A stretch of DNA of 64,000 nt from Setomelanomma holmii (lineage: Eukaryota; Ascomycota; Dothideomycetes; Pleosporales; Phaeosphaeriaceae): positions 124,001 through 188,000 of the forward strand of contig ML978169.1 in the NCBI GenBank assembly GCA_010015745.1. The letters are read 5' to 3'. This document shows, piece by piece, positions 21,892 through 33,763 of the stretch. The position numbers and the translations under genes are program-made. Position 1 is the first letter of the stretch. Each line of letters opens with the position of its first letter. A model generated the notes under the pieces. It did no database searches. It was not told the DNA's origin and worked only from the letters and a program-made list of their open reading frames with translations.

Positions 21892-24573
21892 ATGGCAACC
21901 GCACCGCCCGTTCACTCACTGCGGACCGAGTCGGAGCAGGAGTTGCGAAGCAAGATGCCTCCACTTCAGACAATGTCCCTGTCGCGCTCCAACACTGCTC
22001 GCACCCGCCCTCACGCTCCAACCAAGCCATCGACGGCTGAGACGATGCCACATGAGGCCCTGAGCTTGTCCCCGACCTCCGCCGCTGGCCATCAGCGCTT
22101 CGTCATGACCGACCACGTCGCGGCCCGGTACCTTGAAGAAGATTCCAAGACCACGGTCCTCGCCCGCCGCCAGAAGATCGAAGGCTACGAAATATACCTG
22201 GTCGAGCAGTGGGCATGCTCCCGGTCGCATCCAACCTTCCTCATCACCACCTACACCGGCAACCCCTCGGACATTGTCTTGGCTACCGTCATCAGCGTGC
22301 CAGCCGATGAGGCAGAATGGTCGCCGCAGATGCGCCTGTACTTCAAGACCCTGCACGAGTACCATGCTCGCCGCAAAGACACACCATACGGGACACTGAT
22401 GATCACGAATTTAAGCGGATTCCCCTCTTCGTTGACTGTCATTCCAATCCCAGGAGGCGACATGAGGAAGTACCGCGAAATCTTCTTCGTCAATGAGAAC
22501 CTCAAGAGGCTCGGCTGTTCCGGACGTCTCGGTATCAAGCTTGCCCCTCCCAGCAGTGCAACAGAAGCCAAATTCCATCAGCTCTACCGCACAAGCGAAA
22601 AGATACCCTTCAATGCGTCCGTAATTGAGCTAGTGAAGCTATGTCAAGTTGCTCTTATTCTGTTTGGGAAGCTCGCCCCCGAATTTGCAGATGGCTTGCT
22701 CTGTGACGTGACTGAGAAAGCCGTCAATGACTGGTGGGTTGAGTTCGGGGCTGAATACTACACAGTAGAGCCGCACGATGGAATCCTTGGTCCTACCACC
22801 GTCGCTGCCTTATTAGGCATGCTCATGGGCGCTCGGAACAGACTAAGTGCGTGCAACGCGCCAGTTGCGAAAGATGTGTTTGATATCGAGAGCACGAAGC
22901 GGGGCATCGCACACTTCCAAAAGTCTCAGCATCTACCACGAACTCGACGACTGGATAGGCAGACCATGGACAAACTTCGACGTGCGACGGCCAAGGCTGC
23001 TAGCAAGGAGGGGTGGGCAGTCCCAAGGGCCTTCAAGTCCACTGTAGCAGAGCTAGGTGGCAAGGGCGGCGAGATGGTAATGGGCATGGTTGGAGCTGGC
23101 CAGAAGGACGGTATCGCTGAGGTGGAGACTGTGGACATCGACCAATTCGTGGAACTTGTTCGTGGAGAGCATTCCAAGTGGCTCTGGCATGGAAAGCCAC
23201 GCAAATCGAATACGGCTGACATGTTCAATCGTCTGCCTGGAGAAGAGCGCTCGACGTCTCCCGACGAGCAAGATCCCAACAAGAAGCTGCTCACGAGAGA
23301 ATCAACCCTTGATCCACAAAGAATCATGAAGCGGGAAACCACCGTCGACAGCTACAAGGCCAACGAGCTCTTCTCTCCAGATGGTGCCGAGAGGGACAAA
23401 GATCGGGACCCAGTCTCAAAGCGTGCAGCGATCAAGGCCATCCCCGGCAGCGGACTGCGCCACATCAAGGACGCTGTCGGTCTTCGGATTCATGCTAGCA
23501 AGCTGTCAAGGGAGGAGCATGGGCGCCATGGGTTACATCGTAGCAGGAGTGATCTTCGGTCACCGCAAAGTGCAGAGACGAATAGCCATCGTGCAGATCC
23601 TGATGAACGGCACACACAGAAGGCAAACGAGCAGTCGTCTGTTGCAACATCGCAGCGAACATTGACGGACGTGGAACCGTCCTTTACTAAGGTCTTGACA
23701 GAAACCCCTCGCGATTCTGCGAGCAACCTTGCGCTGGACGTATTGCCCCATGGCAGCCGCGAGTCTTCTGCGCCAAGGATCTCTGTTGCGGAGAGCGACA
23801 CATCGACACAGCCACCTACTGTCGAAGACTCAGTCGCCGGGTCTATCTATCATGGGGTCGAATTGAACGAGAGGCTTCCCATCGAGGAAGCTCATGAAAT
23901 TCCTCCTCTGCTGCGACGTACTCTCTCTGGCGACCACTTGGATTTTCATCAGTCATCACGAAATGATGATTGGTGGCCTCGCAGCCTTTCTTTCAGTATC
24001 GCAGAAGAGAACGTCCTCAAGTGGGGCGACATAGCTGCTGCCGACGTGCATGATGAAGTCGGAATCGAAGTGGACAACTCGTCTGCTAGCTTGACTGCGA
24101 AGCTCGCTGTTCAGAATCTACAGACCGAACAGCTGAAACGGCTCCACCATCGTCTGGCATTGTTGTCGAGCAAGGATGAGGCCTGGGTCACATCCCACTT
24201 GAGGGACCTCAACGACCTCGAGGCTGCGGCCGATGCAGATATAGAGACTCTTGACTTGATATACTACCCGCGTCTCGACACTTATCATGCACTGAGGGAG
24301 GATGCCCACGCCATGATCACGAACAATCGGTCCCAGCTCACGGTTTCTCTCCGTGAGCTCGGGAATATGGGCGATAAGTTGGACTATGAAATTAGTGCAT
24401 TGAGGAGTAAGGTTGAAGACGTGGAAGATGCGCTGGGTGAATTCGAGAGACAAGTCGAATTCGTGGAGAGCAGAGCGGATGAACTGGACAGAGTACTTGG
24501 GATGCGACAAGGCTGGTTGCCTTGGCTGCTCAGAATAACAACTGGAATCGGCAGTGCTGCAGGTCGCAAGTAG
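21892..24573 (+). CDS. STB6/STB2-like protein (893 aa)
   Basis: Single exon. From residue 65 the sequence RFVMTDHVAARYLEEDSKTT, then GYEIYLVEQWACSRSHPTF, matches the STB6-like N-terminal domain common to filamentous fungi. It continues through PYGTLMITNLSGFPSSLTVI and a conserved DGILGPTTVAALLGMLMGAR to about residue 400. The middle (400-700) is Ser/Thr/charged and likely disordered. Residues of about 735-870 form a coiled coil, and the end (GWLPWLLRITTGIG) is hydrophobic and might anchor to a membrane. Yeast Stb6/Stb2 were identified as Sin3-binding proteins; a role in histone deacetylase recruitment is inference by family only. Confidence 0.85.
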   Translation: MATAPPVHSLRTESEQELRSKMPPLQTMSLSRSNTARTRPHAPTKPSTAETMPHEALSLSPTSAAGHQRFVMTDHVAARYLEEDSKTTVLARRQKIEGYEIYLVEQWACSRSHPTFLITTYTGNPSDIVLATVISVPADEAEWSPQMRLYFKTLHEYHARRKDTPYGTLMITNLSGFPSSLTVIPIPGGDMRKYREIFFVNENLKRLGCSGRLGIKLAPPSSATEAKFHQLYRTSEKIPFNASVIELVKLCQVALILFGKLAPEFADGLLCDVTEKAVNDWWVEFGAEYYTVEPHDGILGPTTVAALLGMLMGARNRLSACNAPVAKDVFDIESTKRGIAHFQKSQHLPRTRRLDRQTMDKLRRATAKAASKEGWAVPRAFKSTVAELGGKGGEMVMGMVGAGQKDGIAEVETVDIDQFVELVRGEHSKWLWHGKPRKSNTADMFNRLPGEERSTSPDEQDPNKKLLTRESTLDPQRIMKRETTVDSYKANELFSPDGAERDKDRDPVSKRAAIKAIPGSGLRHIKDAVGLRIHASKLSREEHGRHGLHRSRSDLRSPQSAETNSHRADPDERHTQKANEQSSVATSQRTLTDVEPSFTKVLTETPRDSASNLALDVLPHGSRESSAPRISVAESDTSTQPPTVEDSVAGSIYHGVELNERLPIEEAHEIPPLLRRTLSGDHLDFHQSSRNDDWWPRSLSFSIAEENVLKWGDIAAADVHDEVGIEVDNSSASLTAKLAVQNLQTEQLKRLHHRLALLSSKDEAWVTSHLRDLNDLEAAADADIETLDLIYYPRLDTYHALREDAHAMITNNRSQLTVSLRELGNMGDKLDYEISALRSKVEDVEDALGEFERQVEFVESRADELDRVLGMRQGWLPWLLRITTGIGSAAGRK

Positions 24574-25091
24574 GGAGATATTCTGCCCGGGAGTGACGGA
24601 TCGATGAATGATACTCTTATAGAGATATTTAGTAAACCATTTCATGGAGACTCAGTGCGTAACGACGAAGACCTTCGAGAGCACGACTCGTGGGTCCTGC
24701 GTCAGTAACTTTACACACTGCTAGTTATTTCCCTTGAGCGTATATCCTTAGATAAACCAAGACCATCTCCAGGTAATGCCCAGATCCATCAAGGTACCAG
24801 AGAGAGCGGAGTGATCAAGCTCGTAAACCTGATAAGTTGACAAGGTAACACGCAAAATTCAGACAGTCTTTAACTATGAAGGAGAATAAACACTGTAATC
24901 ACGGTGTCCGGCTGTTGACTTACATTTCAGCCCTACTATCGTGCCTAGGACGAGCTTGTGGCGTTCAAGTCGGTTCCCCACATCCATAGCCCCACACGTT
25001 CCATCCGTTGCCATGTTACATCCGCACCCCGCTTAAGAACTTATCAGCTTGCTCACCTCGACATGCTCTCCATGAGAAGTTCCTCACCAGT
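24574..25091. other. Intergenic, nothing recognised
   Basis: 518 bp between two plus-strand genes, holding the STB6-like 3' flank and the dioxygenase promoter. No ORF of note. Confidence 0.5.
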
Positions 25092-26335
25092 ATGACATTT
25101 GACGACCTCAAAGACAAGCTCACGCTCGCTGTACGTTTACGACGACACAACACACGCATTTGACTGCAATGATACGACACATGCCGATGCAGCTTCCTTA
25201 TTGGCTCAGAATCTGACCAATGCACAGAATCCAAGCCGTGAGACATCTCCGAATCGCGGGTCATCGGTCCCACAAGCAGAGGCCATCCCCAAGCCATGCA
25301 TACCATTTCGGCAATGGCAAAAAGAGCAAATGATTGATCGCGACGCACAAATCAAAATCACAAAACTTGTCCACATGCGATACCAACACCCGGACCTGGA
25401 TCAGATTACGACTTTTCTGCGAGACTTTGGTATGAGCGTTGCGCAAAAAGCCGATGGAAAGAGATGGTACCAGGGATATGGTGACGACCAATACGTTTAT
25501 TATGCGCAGCAGGGTGAGAAGAGATTCCTTGGTGGCACGTTCGAAGTCGAAAGTTATGCCGACCTCGAAAAGGCATCGGAAGTAGACGGCGCAGGTCCGA
25601 TTCAAGACCTTAGCGACGCGCCGGGCGGTGGTTATCTGGTTACCCTTGTCGACCCGGAAGGTTTTCCCATTAACCTGATTCACGGCCAAATGAAGAAGGA
25701 ACCAGGTCCATTTCCAGAGATCTTGACCACCAATTACGAACATGAGAAACCACGTATAGCTCGATTCCAGCGATTCAAGCCTGGACCCGCCGCTGTCCAC
25801 AAATTGGGGCATTATGGTCTTTGTGTCCAGAACTTTGAGGCGGAGGTACAATGGTACACGCGTACATTCAACATTGTACCGACAGACTTCCTTTACGTCG
25901 ATACGCCAACTGGCAAGAAGGACGTCGCCATATTCGCACACATCGACTTAGGTCCCGGATATACAGACCACCATACCATCTTTTTCAGCACAAACAAAAC
26001 GACTCACGTTCATCATTGCAGCTTTGAGGTGCATGACTTTGATACGCAGAATCTAGGACATGAGTGGCTAGCGCAAAAGGGCTACAAGAGTGTTTGGGGC
26101 GTAGGGAGACATATACTTGGGAGTCAACTGTTTGATTACTGGTGGGACACGAGCGGGAACATGATTGAACACTATGCAGATGGTGATTTGGTGAATGAAG
26201 ACACGCCCGTTGGCTGGGGAGAGGCGGGCGATGAGAGTCTAGCTGTATGGGGTAAGGTTACCATTCCATGCTCGACGTGACTGCATCTGCTGACGATGAA
26301 TAGGCCCCGAAGTTCCAAAGTGGTTCTTGGATTGA
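25092..26335 (+). CDS. Extradiol (catechol 2,3-) dioxygenase-like VOC protein
   Basis: Proposed exons 25092-25130, 25210-26251 and 26304-26335; product 370 aa starting MTFDDLKDKLTLA. Intron 1 (GTACGT) could alternatively end at 25,227, removing six residues. Intron 2 (GTAAGG...GAATAG) restores the end WGPEVPKWFLD. Two glyoxalase/bleomycin-type domains follow in tandem (about residues 64-175 and 210-340). The second carries a 2-His-1-Glu set typical of extradiol dioxygenases: His in KLGHYGL (about 214), His in HVHHCSFEV (about 281) and Glu in NMIEHYADGD (about 333). It probably cleaves a catechol-type ring meta to its hydroxyls, in aromatic breakdown. The natural substrate is not evident, and no pathway partners are adjacent. 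Confidence 0.8.
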
Positions 26336-26352
26336 ATCGATGATGGCCAATC

Positions 26353-27385
26353 TCATAATTCGAACGTCTCTTGCTGCTGGTCTTTGTGGTCTAAGGATTT
26401 TACCGAATACACTAGCTTGTTCAGCCATGTCCCAAGCCTAAGCGCAGCTTTACTGATTTGTAGCTCTACTATGGGCACCGCGCCAAGAGCGTAACCATCC
26501 GTGCCTAGGTCAGTGTCATTCCGAACCTGGCTATATACATAGTCGCATGTCCAGCGGTTGCTTTCTGTCGCCCAGCGAGAGGCGCACTCCTCGGGTGTCG
26601 CAGGATCACTGCAAGTCAACCACAAATAGGGAGCTTCGTAAAATTGGTCCTTGCGGATGCGGGATACAAGTCCTGTAAAGAATGGGTCGATGGACTGGTT
26701 GGAGAATGGCTTGCTGACGTTGGCGGCGAAGTAAGGTATGTAGCCATCCCATACCTATATATGTCAGCTTTAGTGCAGATGAGAGGCTGTAGGAGCGCTT
26801 GCCGCATGCAATTCCGTAGAAACATTTCCGAACTTGACTCGGTAAAAGTTGCCTCCCGCTGCGCGCCCCGAAGCATGTAGTGGTTGATTGATGTCTCCCA
26901 GGAAGTGGGCCACCCACTTCAGCGCGTACGAACAAGTCAAGTTCGTGCCTCCTGTCAACATTCCGCTCTTGACGTGCCCAATACATTCTCGTAGTATGCC
27001 AGTTTGATTTGCAATTGCAGAAACAACGCAACCACCCGTCGCGCAGTCGTTTGTGTAGTTGAGTTTGCAGTACTTTGGCGCCCAGTCGTGAGTGTCTATC
27101 CAATGCCACTGATATGAGAAGCGACCTTCGGTCGTATGTGCATACGCGTCGGCCCAAGCCGCAGCGCGTCCCACAGAGCCGTTATATTGTGGTTCGAGTA
27201 TTTGCGCGAGGACAGAAGTAGTCTCGGGCGTGAAGAACGTCTCGGCCACGAAGCCGAGCTGGTTATGAACTACGACAATGTCAGCCTGCTTGACGCATCT
27301 ACCAACATGGATACGCACCATCTGTGTTCCAGCACGTCGCGGACGTGAGGAGGAACGCTCCGTAGAGCAGAGAGTTGCGAAGCAT
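26353..27385 (-). CDS. Secreted S1/P1-type zinc nuclease
   Basis: Exons 27385-27319, 27269-26803 and 26754-26353; product 311 aa. Intron 1 is 49 bp (GTGCGT); intron 2 is 48 bp and GC-AG (donor GCAAGC), joining STELHA to VWDGYIP. Residues 1-18 are a signal peptide (MLRNSLLYGAFLLTSATC), leaving an N-terminal Trp19, the usual zinc ligand of mature S1/P1 nucleases. HWIDTHDW and HFLGDINQPLH supply the other His/Asp zinc ligands. It hydrolyses single-stranded DNA/RNA and 3'-nucleotides outside the cell, usually for phosphate or nucleotide scavenging. It is convergent with the dioxygenase gene: the two stop codons are 17 bp apart. Confidence 0.88.
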
Positions 27386-29447
27386 CGCCTAATTACAGGA
27401 ATCTTCCAATAAAGTATAGAACGAAGATAGTCAAAGTTAACTTATTCGACGCTGTGGAGGGTGATAGCTTTAGCTGTACTTAAGACGGTGGCTGGGCCCA
27501 GCGCTTAGCACCAGTATTAGGAATCGGGAACTTTACAAGATACAAATTGACACGGAAATCTAGCAGATTCATGTGATTACCATGGCTTTGATATGACTTC
27601 AATGCACATGCTGACGACAGGTGTCGAGCTCATCGTTCTGCTGTTGCTGTGGTATGGTTGAGCCAACGGGTCGTGACGCAGTTCCCGAAATCAAGGGTCC
27701 AAATGCAAGGCTCCTGCGGAAGTGTTCCGCTGCTGCTTCCCCACATGGTCATGCAGGTGTTATACATGGTCTTTCCGCCACCACAGTGCAGTAATACAGC
27801 GCAGGAGGAAGCATACCTAGGTAATGTGTATTGAACCGTTCAAGCTTGGCAGATAGGGCTTCTAGTCACCAGCACAAGCCTGTGTTCGTCATTAAGCAAA
27901 GCAGCGTCTACATCCTGATGGACACGCTCGTTTGATCCGGAGGACAATGCTTTGTACCTTCTTTCTTTGACCCGAACATATCCGGTAGGTGAGATGCTTA
28001 TTATTTTCTTCTTTTACGACTTGCCTTCTTCGCGATCCACCTTCTAGCTCACACCACCCTCAAATTTCCCTCGACACATATTCCAGCACAAACGAGATTA
28101 TCACGCCGGCCTGCCTGTTGGCATCTACTTCTGCACGCACACTGCAGTCTAAGCGCAGCTTTCCATGTTCAAACTCACTTTGCACACTGCACGGATATCC
28201 ACCAAGCGCATTGGCCTGACAGCTTCTCCGTGGACCGATGCCAAGTCATCAGCCAGATACAGTACTGATACCCTGAAGACCGGTGAAGAATCTCTTTCAT
28301 CACAGGCTCATGGAACCCAAGAAGCCGTGTCGCATCTACCATCAACGCTGAGAAGGAGTGGAGGATCTGAGGCGCCAATTGTTCTCACCTGGCTCGTAAC
28401 GCAAACGTTAGCCGCGTCCACTTCAGAGACCAACGTCTCGACCACGAGAATCCTGGAAAGCCATGAGAAATGAGAGTGTGCATCCACATCGAATGACCAC
28501 TGTCTGCCTTACGCGCAAGAGTGGGGCGTGCCGACAGTATGGGCCCACTTGTGGTGAGGATGTACTCTCAGTTGAGATTGGTCTGGAAAGCTTGTGCAGC
28601 ATTACGGCGAACCTGGGCGTCGGTGTTTTCGGGTTGAAGAGATGAGTGAGATGAGCGAGATGATGTGAATCGACCTGCAGGGGTTTATTTCTCAAACCTG
28701 CTGAAGTTATGCAGATGATATCTCCACGGCCCCTGCCGCTGGACCTAAGGACGAGATACAAAGAATACGAACATGCATTCTTTCCGGTACGCGTGAATGT
28801 CGTCTTTTCGTTGAGCGTAATATCATCCATGCGGGACCACCAGTGTAGAGACTTAGCGCATTGCGGCTTTGCTTGCGAAATTAGCCTTGCCTGCGTCAAG
28901 CCACGGGGACGTTTCGTGTTTGCAGTGAGCCTTAACGACGTCCAACGGCGTTGAACTACCCGTTCGGCCGGTAGAGCGTGCATCGGCTGCGACCACAATA
29001 GGTGGCAGACTCAGTATTCATTGCTTGCATCCCTGCGAGTGGCTCGAGGCAGACACCAACTGGAAACACTTCACTACATTTCAGAATGAAATCTCAGAAT
29101 CGTTTGCACTTTGAGGAGACTCGGTCCAAATGGCAGATCGAAGATAGCTGCCAAGCAAGGTCGTGCAATTATTATGTAACGCGCGGGTAGTCCCTGAAAA
29201 GCGAAAGTACAGTGTATTGATGATGAACGAAGAGGCGGTGCATGATGACGAAGTGGTTAGAACAGCGAATCACACCGCGAGTTCCCCGATGACCACCATG
29301 GCGCGTGTTAGCGTGCATGTTACAAGTGAAGCAACCTTGGAAGCATATCAGGCTTTTGCGAATTTATCCCCATAATCTCGCCCTTCCTTATCACCTCTCT
29401 TTTCCTGATTCGATGTTGTGATACCCTTCTCCTGGTCTCTTTTTCCG
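27386..29447. other. 2-kb intergenic region with one doubtful ORF
   Basis: Holds the promoter of the S1 nuclease gene and of the glycosyltransferase gene. Several overlapping small ORFs exist on both strands; only 28,165-28,473 looked even partly gene-like. No repeats of note. Confidence 0.4.
28165..28473 (+). CDS. Possible small mitochondrial-type protein (102 aa)
   Basis: Begins MFKLTLHTARISTKRIGLTA and continues to SARYST, a run with Arg/Ser/Thr and hardly any acidic residues that could serve as a mitochondrial presequence, followed by a polar tail. It is not recognised as any family, and the downstream half could be read through a missed intron. An overlapping minus-strand ORF (28,423-28,998) is a competing but weaker reading. 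Could be noise. Confidence 0.25.
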   Translation: MFKLTLHTARISTKRIGLTASPWTDAKSSARYSTDTLKTGEESLSSQAHGTQEAVSHLPSTLRRSGGSEAPIVLTWLVTQTLAASTSETNVSTTRILESHEK

Positions 29448-32400
29448 ATGTCGAACTCGAATGACGTACCCCACCATGAGGGGCCGCAACAGCCTCCAGA
29501 CTATTCCGAGGAGCAACAGGACCAGCCACGCATCGAGCTTCCTGCGGGACAGCCTTCACAACCCAACGCCCAGAACAGTCGCGATGACGCACCGCCCAAC
29601 ACGAGAACAAAATCAGAGGCATCGTCGTATGTGGGCTCCTACCGACCCTCAGATGCGCAAACACAGGCTCACAGCAACGATGCGTCAACGCGCCATGACT
29701 TCGATGCACACCAGCACGACGAGCACGACACGGCGAACCCCGAGCATCCACCGCCAGCATATACTGAGCTGCCTGGTCAGCTGACCAATGACGAGAATGG
29801 CCTGGGCACGAATGCTGTCGTGGCAGCGGACGGCCGTGTCAACATCCGCATCGATCAGAAGAGCCGCGCCCTCTCGACTCTCATCCTCCCACAGATTCAG
29901 CGACAGCTCACCCAGGTCCAACAAGACCCCGCGCCGCCGCCGCCCTATGTTCCCGAATTTCTCGGTGGTGCACCCGGCCAAGATCCTCCTCCGCCACTGA
30001 ACGTCGTTATACAAGTAGTCGGTTCGCGAGGAGACGTGCAACCTTTTGTTGCGCTGGGCAAGGTGCTGAAAGAGACGTACGGACACCGAGTGCGGCTGGC
30101 AACACACCCGACCTTCAAGGACTTCGTCATCGAGAATGGGCTTGAATTCTTCAGCATCGGTGGCGATCCGGCCGAACTCATGGCCTTCATGGTCAAGAAT
30201 CCCGGCCTTATGCCAGGCTTTGATACCTTAAGGAGTGGAGACGTGGGAAAGAGGAGGAAAGGTATCGCAGAAATCCTGAGGGGAACGTGGAGATCGTGCA
30301 TCGAGACTGGCAACGGTCTTGGTATCGACCCCCTGAAGCAAACGGTTGAGGAATGGATGGGCATCGAAGACCAACTACCTGAACAGCTGAAGAAGCCATT
30401 CGTGGCCGATGCTATCATTGCGAACCCTCCAGCATTTGGCCACATCCATTGCGCGGAAAAGCTGGGCATTCCGCTACATATGATGTTCACGATGCCCTGG
30501 TCGCCCACTCAGCAGTTCCCGCATCCGCTCGCGAACATCCAGTCATCCAATGCGGATGCGAGCATCACTAATTATATTTCCTACATCATGGTGGACATCC
30601 TAACGTGGCAGGGCTTAGGCGATGTGATCAATCGGTTCCGCAAAGAAAGCCTCCGATTAGATCCAGTTAGCATCGTCTGGGCTCCAGCAATGTTGGCCCG
30701 GCTGAAAGTGCCATTTACATATTGCTGGTCGCCAGCACTCATCCCGAAACCAAAGGACTGGAATCATCACGTCTCCATAGCGGGTTTCTACTTCCTTGAC
30801 CTGGCACAAAACTACACACCAGACCCGGCGCTTGCGGAGTTCCTTGAAACTGGGGAGCCGCCTGTCTATATCGGCTTTGGCTCGATCGTAGTGGATGATC
30901 CCAACGCAATGACGGCAATGATATTCGAAGCAGTCAAGCTGACAGGCAAACGAGCCTTGGTGTCAAAAGGTTGGGGTGGTCTAGGTGCAGACGAGTTGGG
31001 CATACCTGAAGGTGTCTTCATGCTGGGCAACTGTCCCCATGATTGGTTGTTCAAGCGAGTTTCCGCAGTGGTCCACCACGGAGGCGCTGGAACAACAGCT
31101 GCCGGCATTGCGGCTGGTCGGCCTACTGTCGTGGTTCCTTTCTTCGGAGACCAGCCTTTCTGGGGAGCCATGGTTGCTAGGGCAGGTGCTGGTCCGGATC
31201 CTGTTCCATACAAGGACCTCACTGCAGAGAAGCTCGCCGAGTCCATCAACAAAGCTCTCGAGCCACAGTCGCTTGAGCGCGCACAAGAACTTTGCAACAA
31301 GATCAAGCAAGAGAATGGAAGCCAGACAGGCGCACAGGCCTTTCACCAAATGCTAAAGTACGACGATCTTCGTTGCGCCGTCACTCCTACCAAACCGGCA
31401 GTCTGGCGTGTTAAGCGAACGCAAACCAGATTGAGCGCCCAAGCTGCCACTGTTTTGGCACAACAGGGTGAACTCAATTTCTCGGAGCTCAAACTGTGAG
31501 AAGTCCTCATCCATTACTGCGATATCGCTGACACATGTAGATACCGACCTCGCGAGTATGTCATTGACGATGGGCCAATTGATCCATTTTCGGGTGCCGC
31601 GGGAGCTTTGATGGGAACAGCTACCTCGATGATGATGGGCGTCGCAGATATGCCCATTCAGACACTAAAGCTGCTTAACATCCATCCGGACTCAAGGGCA
31701 TCCAAGAAGGGCAAGGATAAAGCGACACCGGATGATGCGACGTCCACTGGTGAGTCTTCTCGGACTGGCCGTCCCTCTGCGCCGCGAACAACGACGAGCA
31801 ATACCAATGTCTCCTCAACAACTAACGGCGGAACCCCACCAAATGATCAAGCTCAGGAAACCCGTGGTCTCGAGGACATTTCAGTGACAGGAGGCTCTGA
31901 AACTCCCGGCACTCCCACACATAGATCCACCTTCATGACTCAGGCTTTCGCACAATCCGCTCAAGGGTCGAGGTCTCCGTCTAGGGATCGTGCCCGACAT
32001 CTGTCGCCGAGTTCTCGTGATGTGCCAGAACGATTCACTCATCGACGGCGAGCTAGCTCTATATCAGCAGCGGAGTTGCGCTCCAACAGTGGCACAACGT
32101 CTCCAGCGCCTGCCGCAGCTGCAGCTACCGGGCCAGGACTGGCTGAAAGCGTGGAGACTGCAGTTGACACAGGTAAAGGCTTGGCGAGGATCATCGGCGC
32201 TGGCTTCAAATCGCCAATGGACTTTTCCTTGAACGTCGCCAAAGGATTTCACAACGTGCCGAAGCTATATGGGGCAGAGGTGCGACAGGTCGATAAAGTC
32301 ACTGACTTTCAGAGTGGACTGAGAACGGCTGCCAAGGTACGACTCTACTCACTGTCTTTGTCGCACATACTTACTGCGAGATCTAGGAATTCGGCTTCGG

Positions 32401-33763
32401 GCTATACGATGGCATCACCGGCATTGTCACTGATCCCTACAAAGGGGCCAAGAAAGAAGGCGCTGTTGGCTTCGTCAAGGGCGTTGGTCAAGGTATCTTC
32501 AGCGTGCCATTCCGCGTCATGGGCGGCGCTTGGGCGGTGCCGGGCTACGCGATGAAGGGCCTCTACCAAGAGATGATCAAAAGCAAAGGAAAAACTGTAC
32601 AGAACTACATCATTGCTGCACGAATCGCGCAAGGCTACGACGAAGCGAATGGCCTTTCGACAAGGGAAAGGGACGGCATTGTGAGCCGATGGAAGTACAT
32701 CAAGGTTGGACTAAAGAAGAAGAAAAACATGGGCGAAGACCAGATGGAGTCTTTGCATTCGCTCGTGCAAGACAAGAGGGCGCGAAGACAGGAACGCTGG
32801 GCGAGAGTCAATTCTCACTTCAAACGCCCAGAAGCTCAGCCCTCATTCCCACTAGCAATGACGGAGCACAGTAGCTATTCGGAGCCTCCATTGACTCATA
32901 GCACAAGTCACGGGAGTGCTGCAACAGCACCTGGGCCACGAACACTTCCCGAAGGACAACAACCTGCATGGCGTCAACGTCATGCAGAGACTTTCCCGCG
33001 GCAGAGTAACGCTGAGGCAAACGAATCTCAGCTCTCACTTGAGGCTCAGCTCATAGCTGAGGAAGAAGCTGAGCGCCGTGAGATCGAAGCCGCCATCGCA
33101 GCCTCTATTGCACACAATTCGCACGGTAATCCTAACGAAGACAAGCTGGTCGCGAATGCAATACGAACCTCTATTGCCGAGTTGGATCGCACACCTGCGA
33201 ATGCTACCGCGGAGGAGGAGGAGGAAGTTCTCAGGCGCGCCATGCAAGCAAGCCTGGATGAGGCTGGCAGAAACGGTTGCTCGGAAGAAGAACAAAAACA
33301 GCTGGAGGAGACCATACGGCAAAGTCTACTCGACACAAGCCGACGGCGACAGCACGGCAGTGACTCTGAGTGGGATTCAGACAACACCGAAGACGATGAA
33401 GAGTTTCAGCGCATCATTACTGAATCCAAAGAAGTCGCTCACTTGCATGAGAAATATCCTGAAGAGTACAAGGCTATCTCTGGTGCGCAAGAAAGTGGTA
33501 TCATGGGCGCAATCGCAGACGCCACGGGCGCCAACGGCACGCATCCTGCGGATGATGATGAAGAGCTGAAGAAGGCTCTTGAGCTGAGCGAGAAGGCACA
33601 TAAAGAAAGCATGGAGAAGCTGGAGAAGCAGAAGACAGAAGAAGATATTGTTATGGAGTATGTGCGGAAGCAGAGCTTGCTGGAGGAAGAGCACAGACAG
33701 CGTGTGCTGCAAGGCAGAGACTTGCAAGGCGAGAGCAGTGGAGCAGGCGCTGGAAGCAAGTGA
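29448..33763 (+). CDS. GT28 sterol-glucosyltransferase-like protein with C-terminal UIMs (1,406 aa)
   Basis: Exons 29448-31495, 31541-32336 and 32387-33763, introns 45 and 50 bp. The first 180 residues are Pro/Gln/Asp-rich. Residues from 185 (NVVIQVVGSRGDVQPF) are the GT28 N-terminal domain. VYIGFGSIV and HHGGAGTTAAGIAAGRPTVV (about 540-565) form the UDP-sugar-binding C-terminal domain of sterol 3-beta-glucosyltransferases. Unlike yeast Ugt51/Atg26 there is no GRAM or PH domain ahead of it. A conserved linker (FGFGLYDGITGIVTDPYKG, about 950-970) follows. Beyond residue about 1160 come several acidic-Ala-Ser ubiquitin-interacting-type motifs: VLRRAMQASLDEAG, LEETIRQSLLDTS and LKKALELSEKAHKES. 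Expected reaction: glucose transfer from UDP-glucose to ergosterol or a similar lipid; the UIMs suggest recruitment to ubiquitinated membranes (inference). Start at ATG 29,448. Confidence 0.88.

Noticed and set aside
21892..24645. Antisense ORFs under the STB6-like gene (for example 24,118-24,645 minus)
   Set aside because: No family resemblance; fully overlapped by a well-conserved gene.
28423..28998. 191-aa minus-strand ORF
   Set aside because: Composition is not protein-like, no domain, no splice partners, and it overlaps a slightly better plus-strand ORF.
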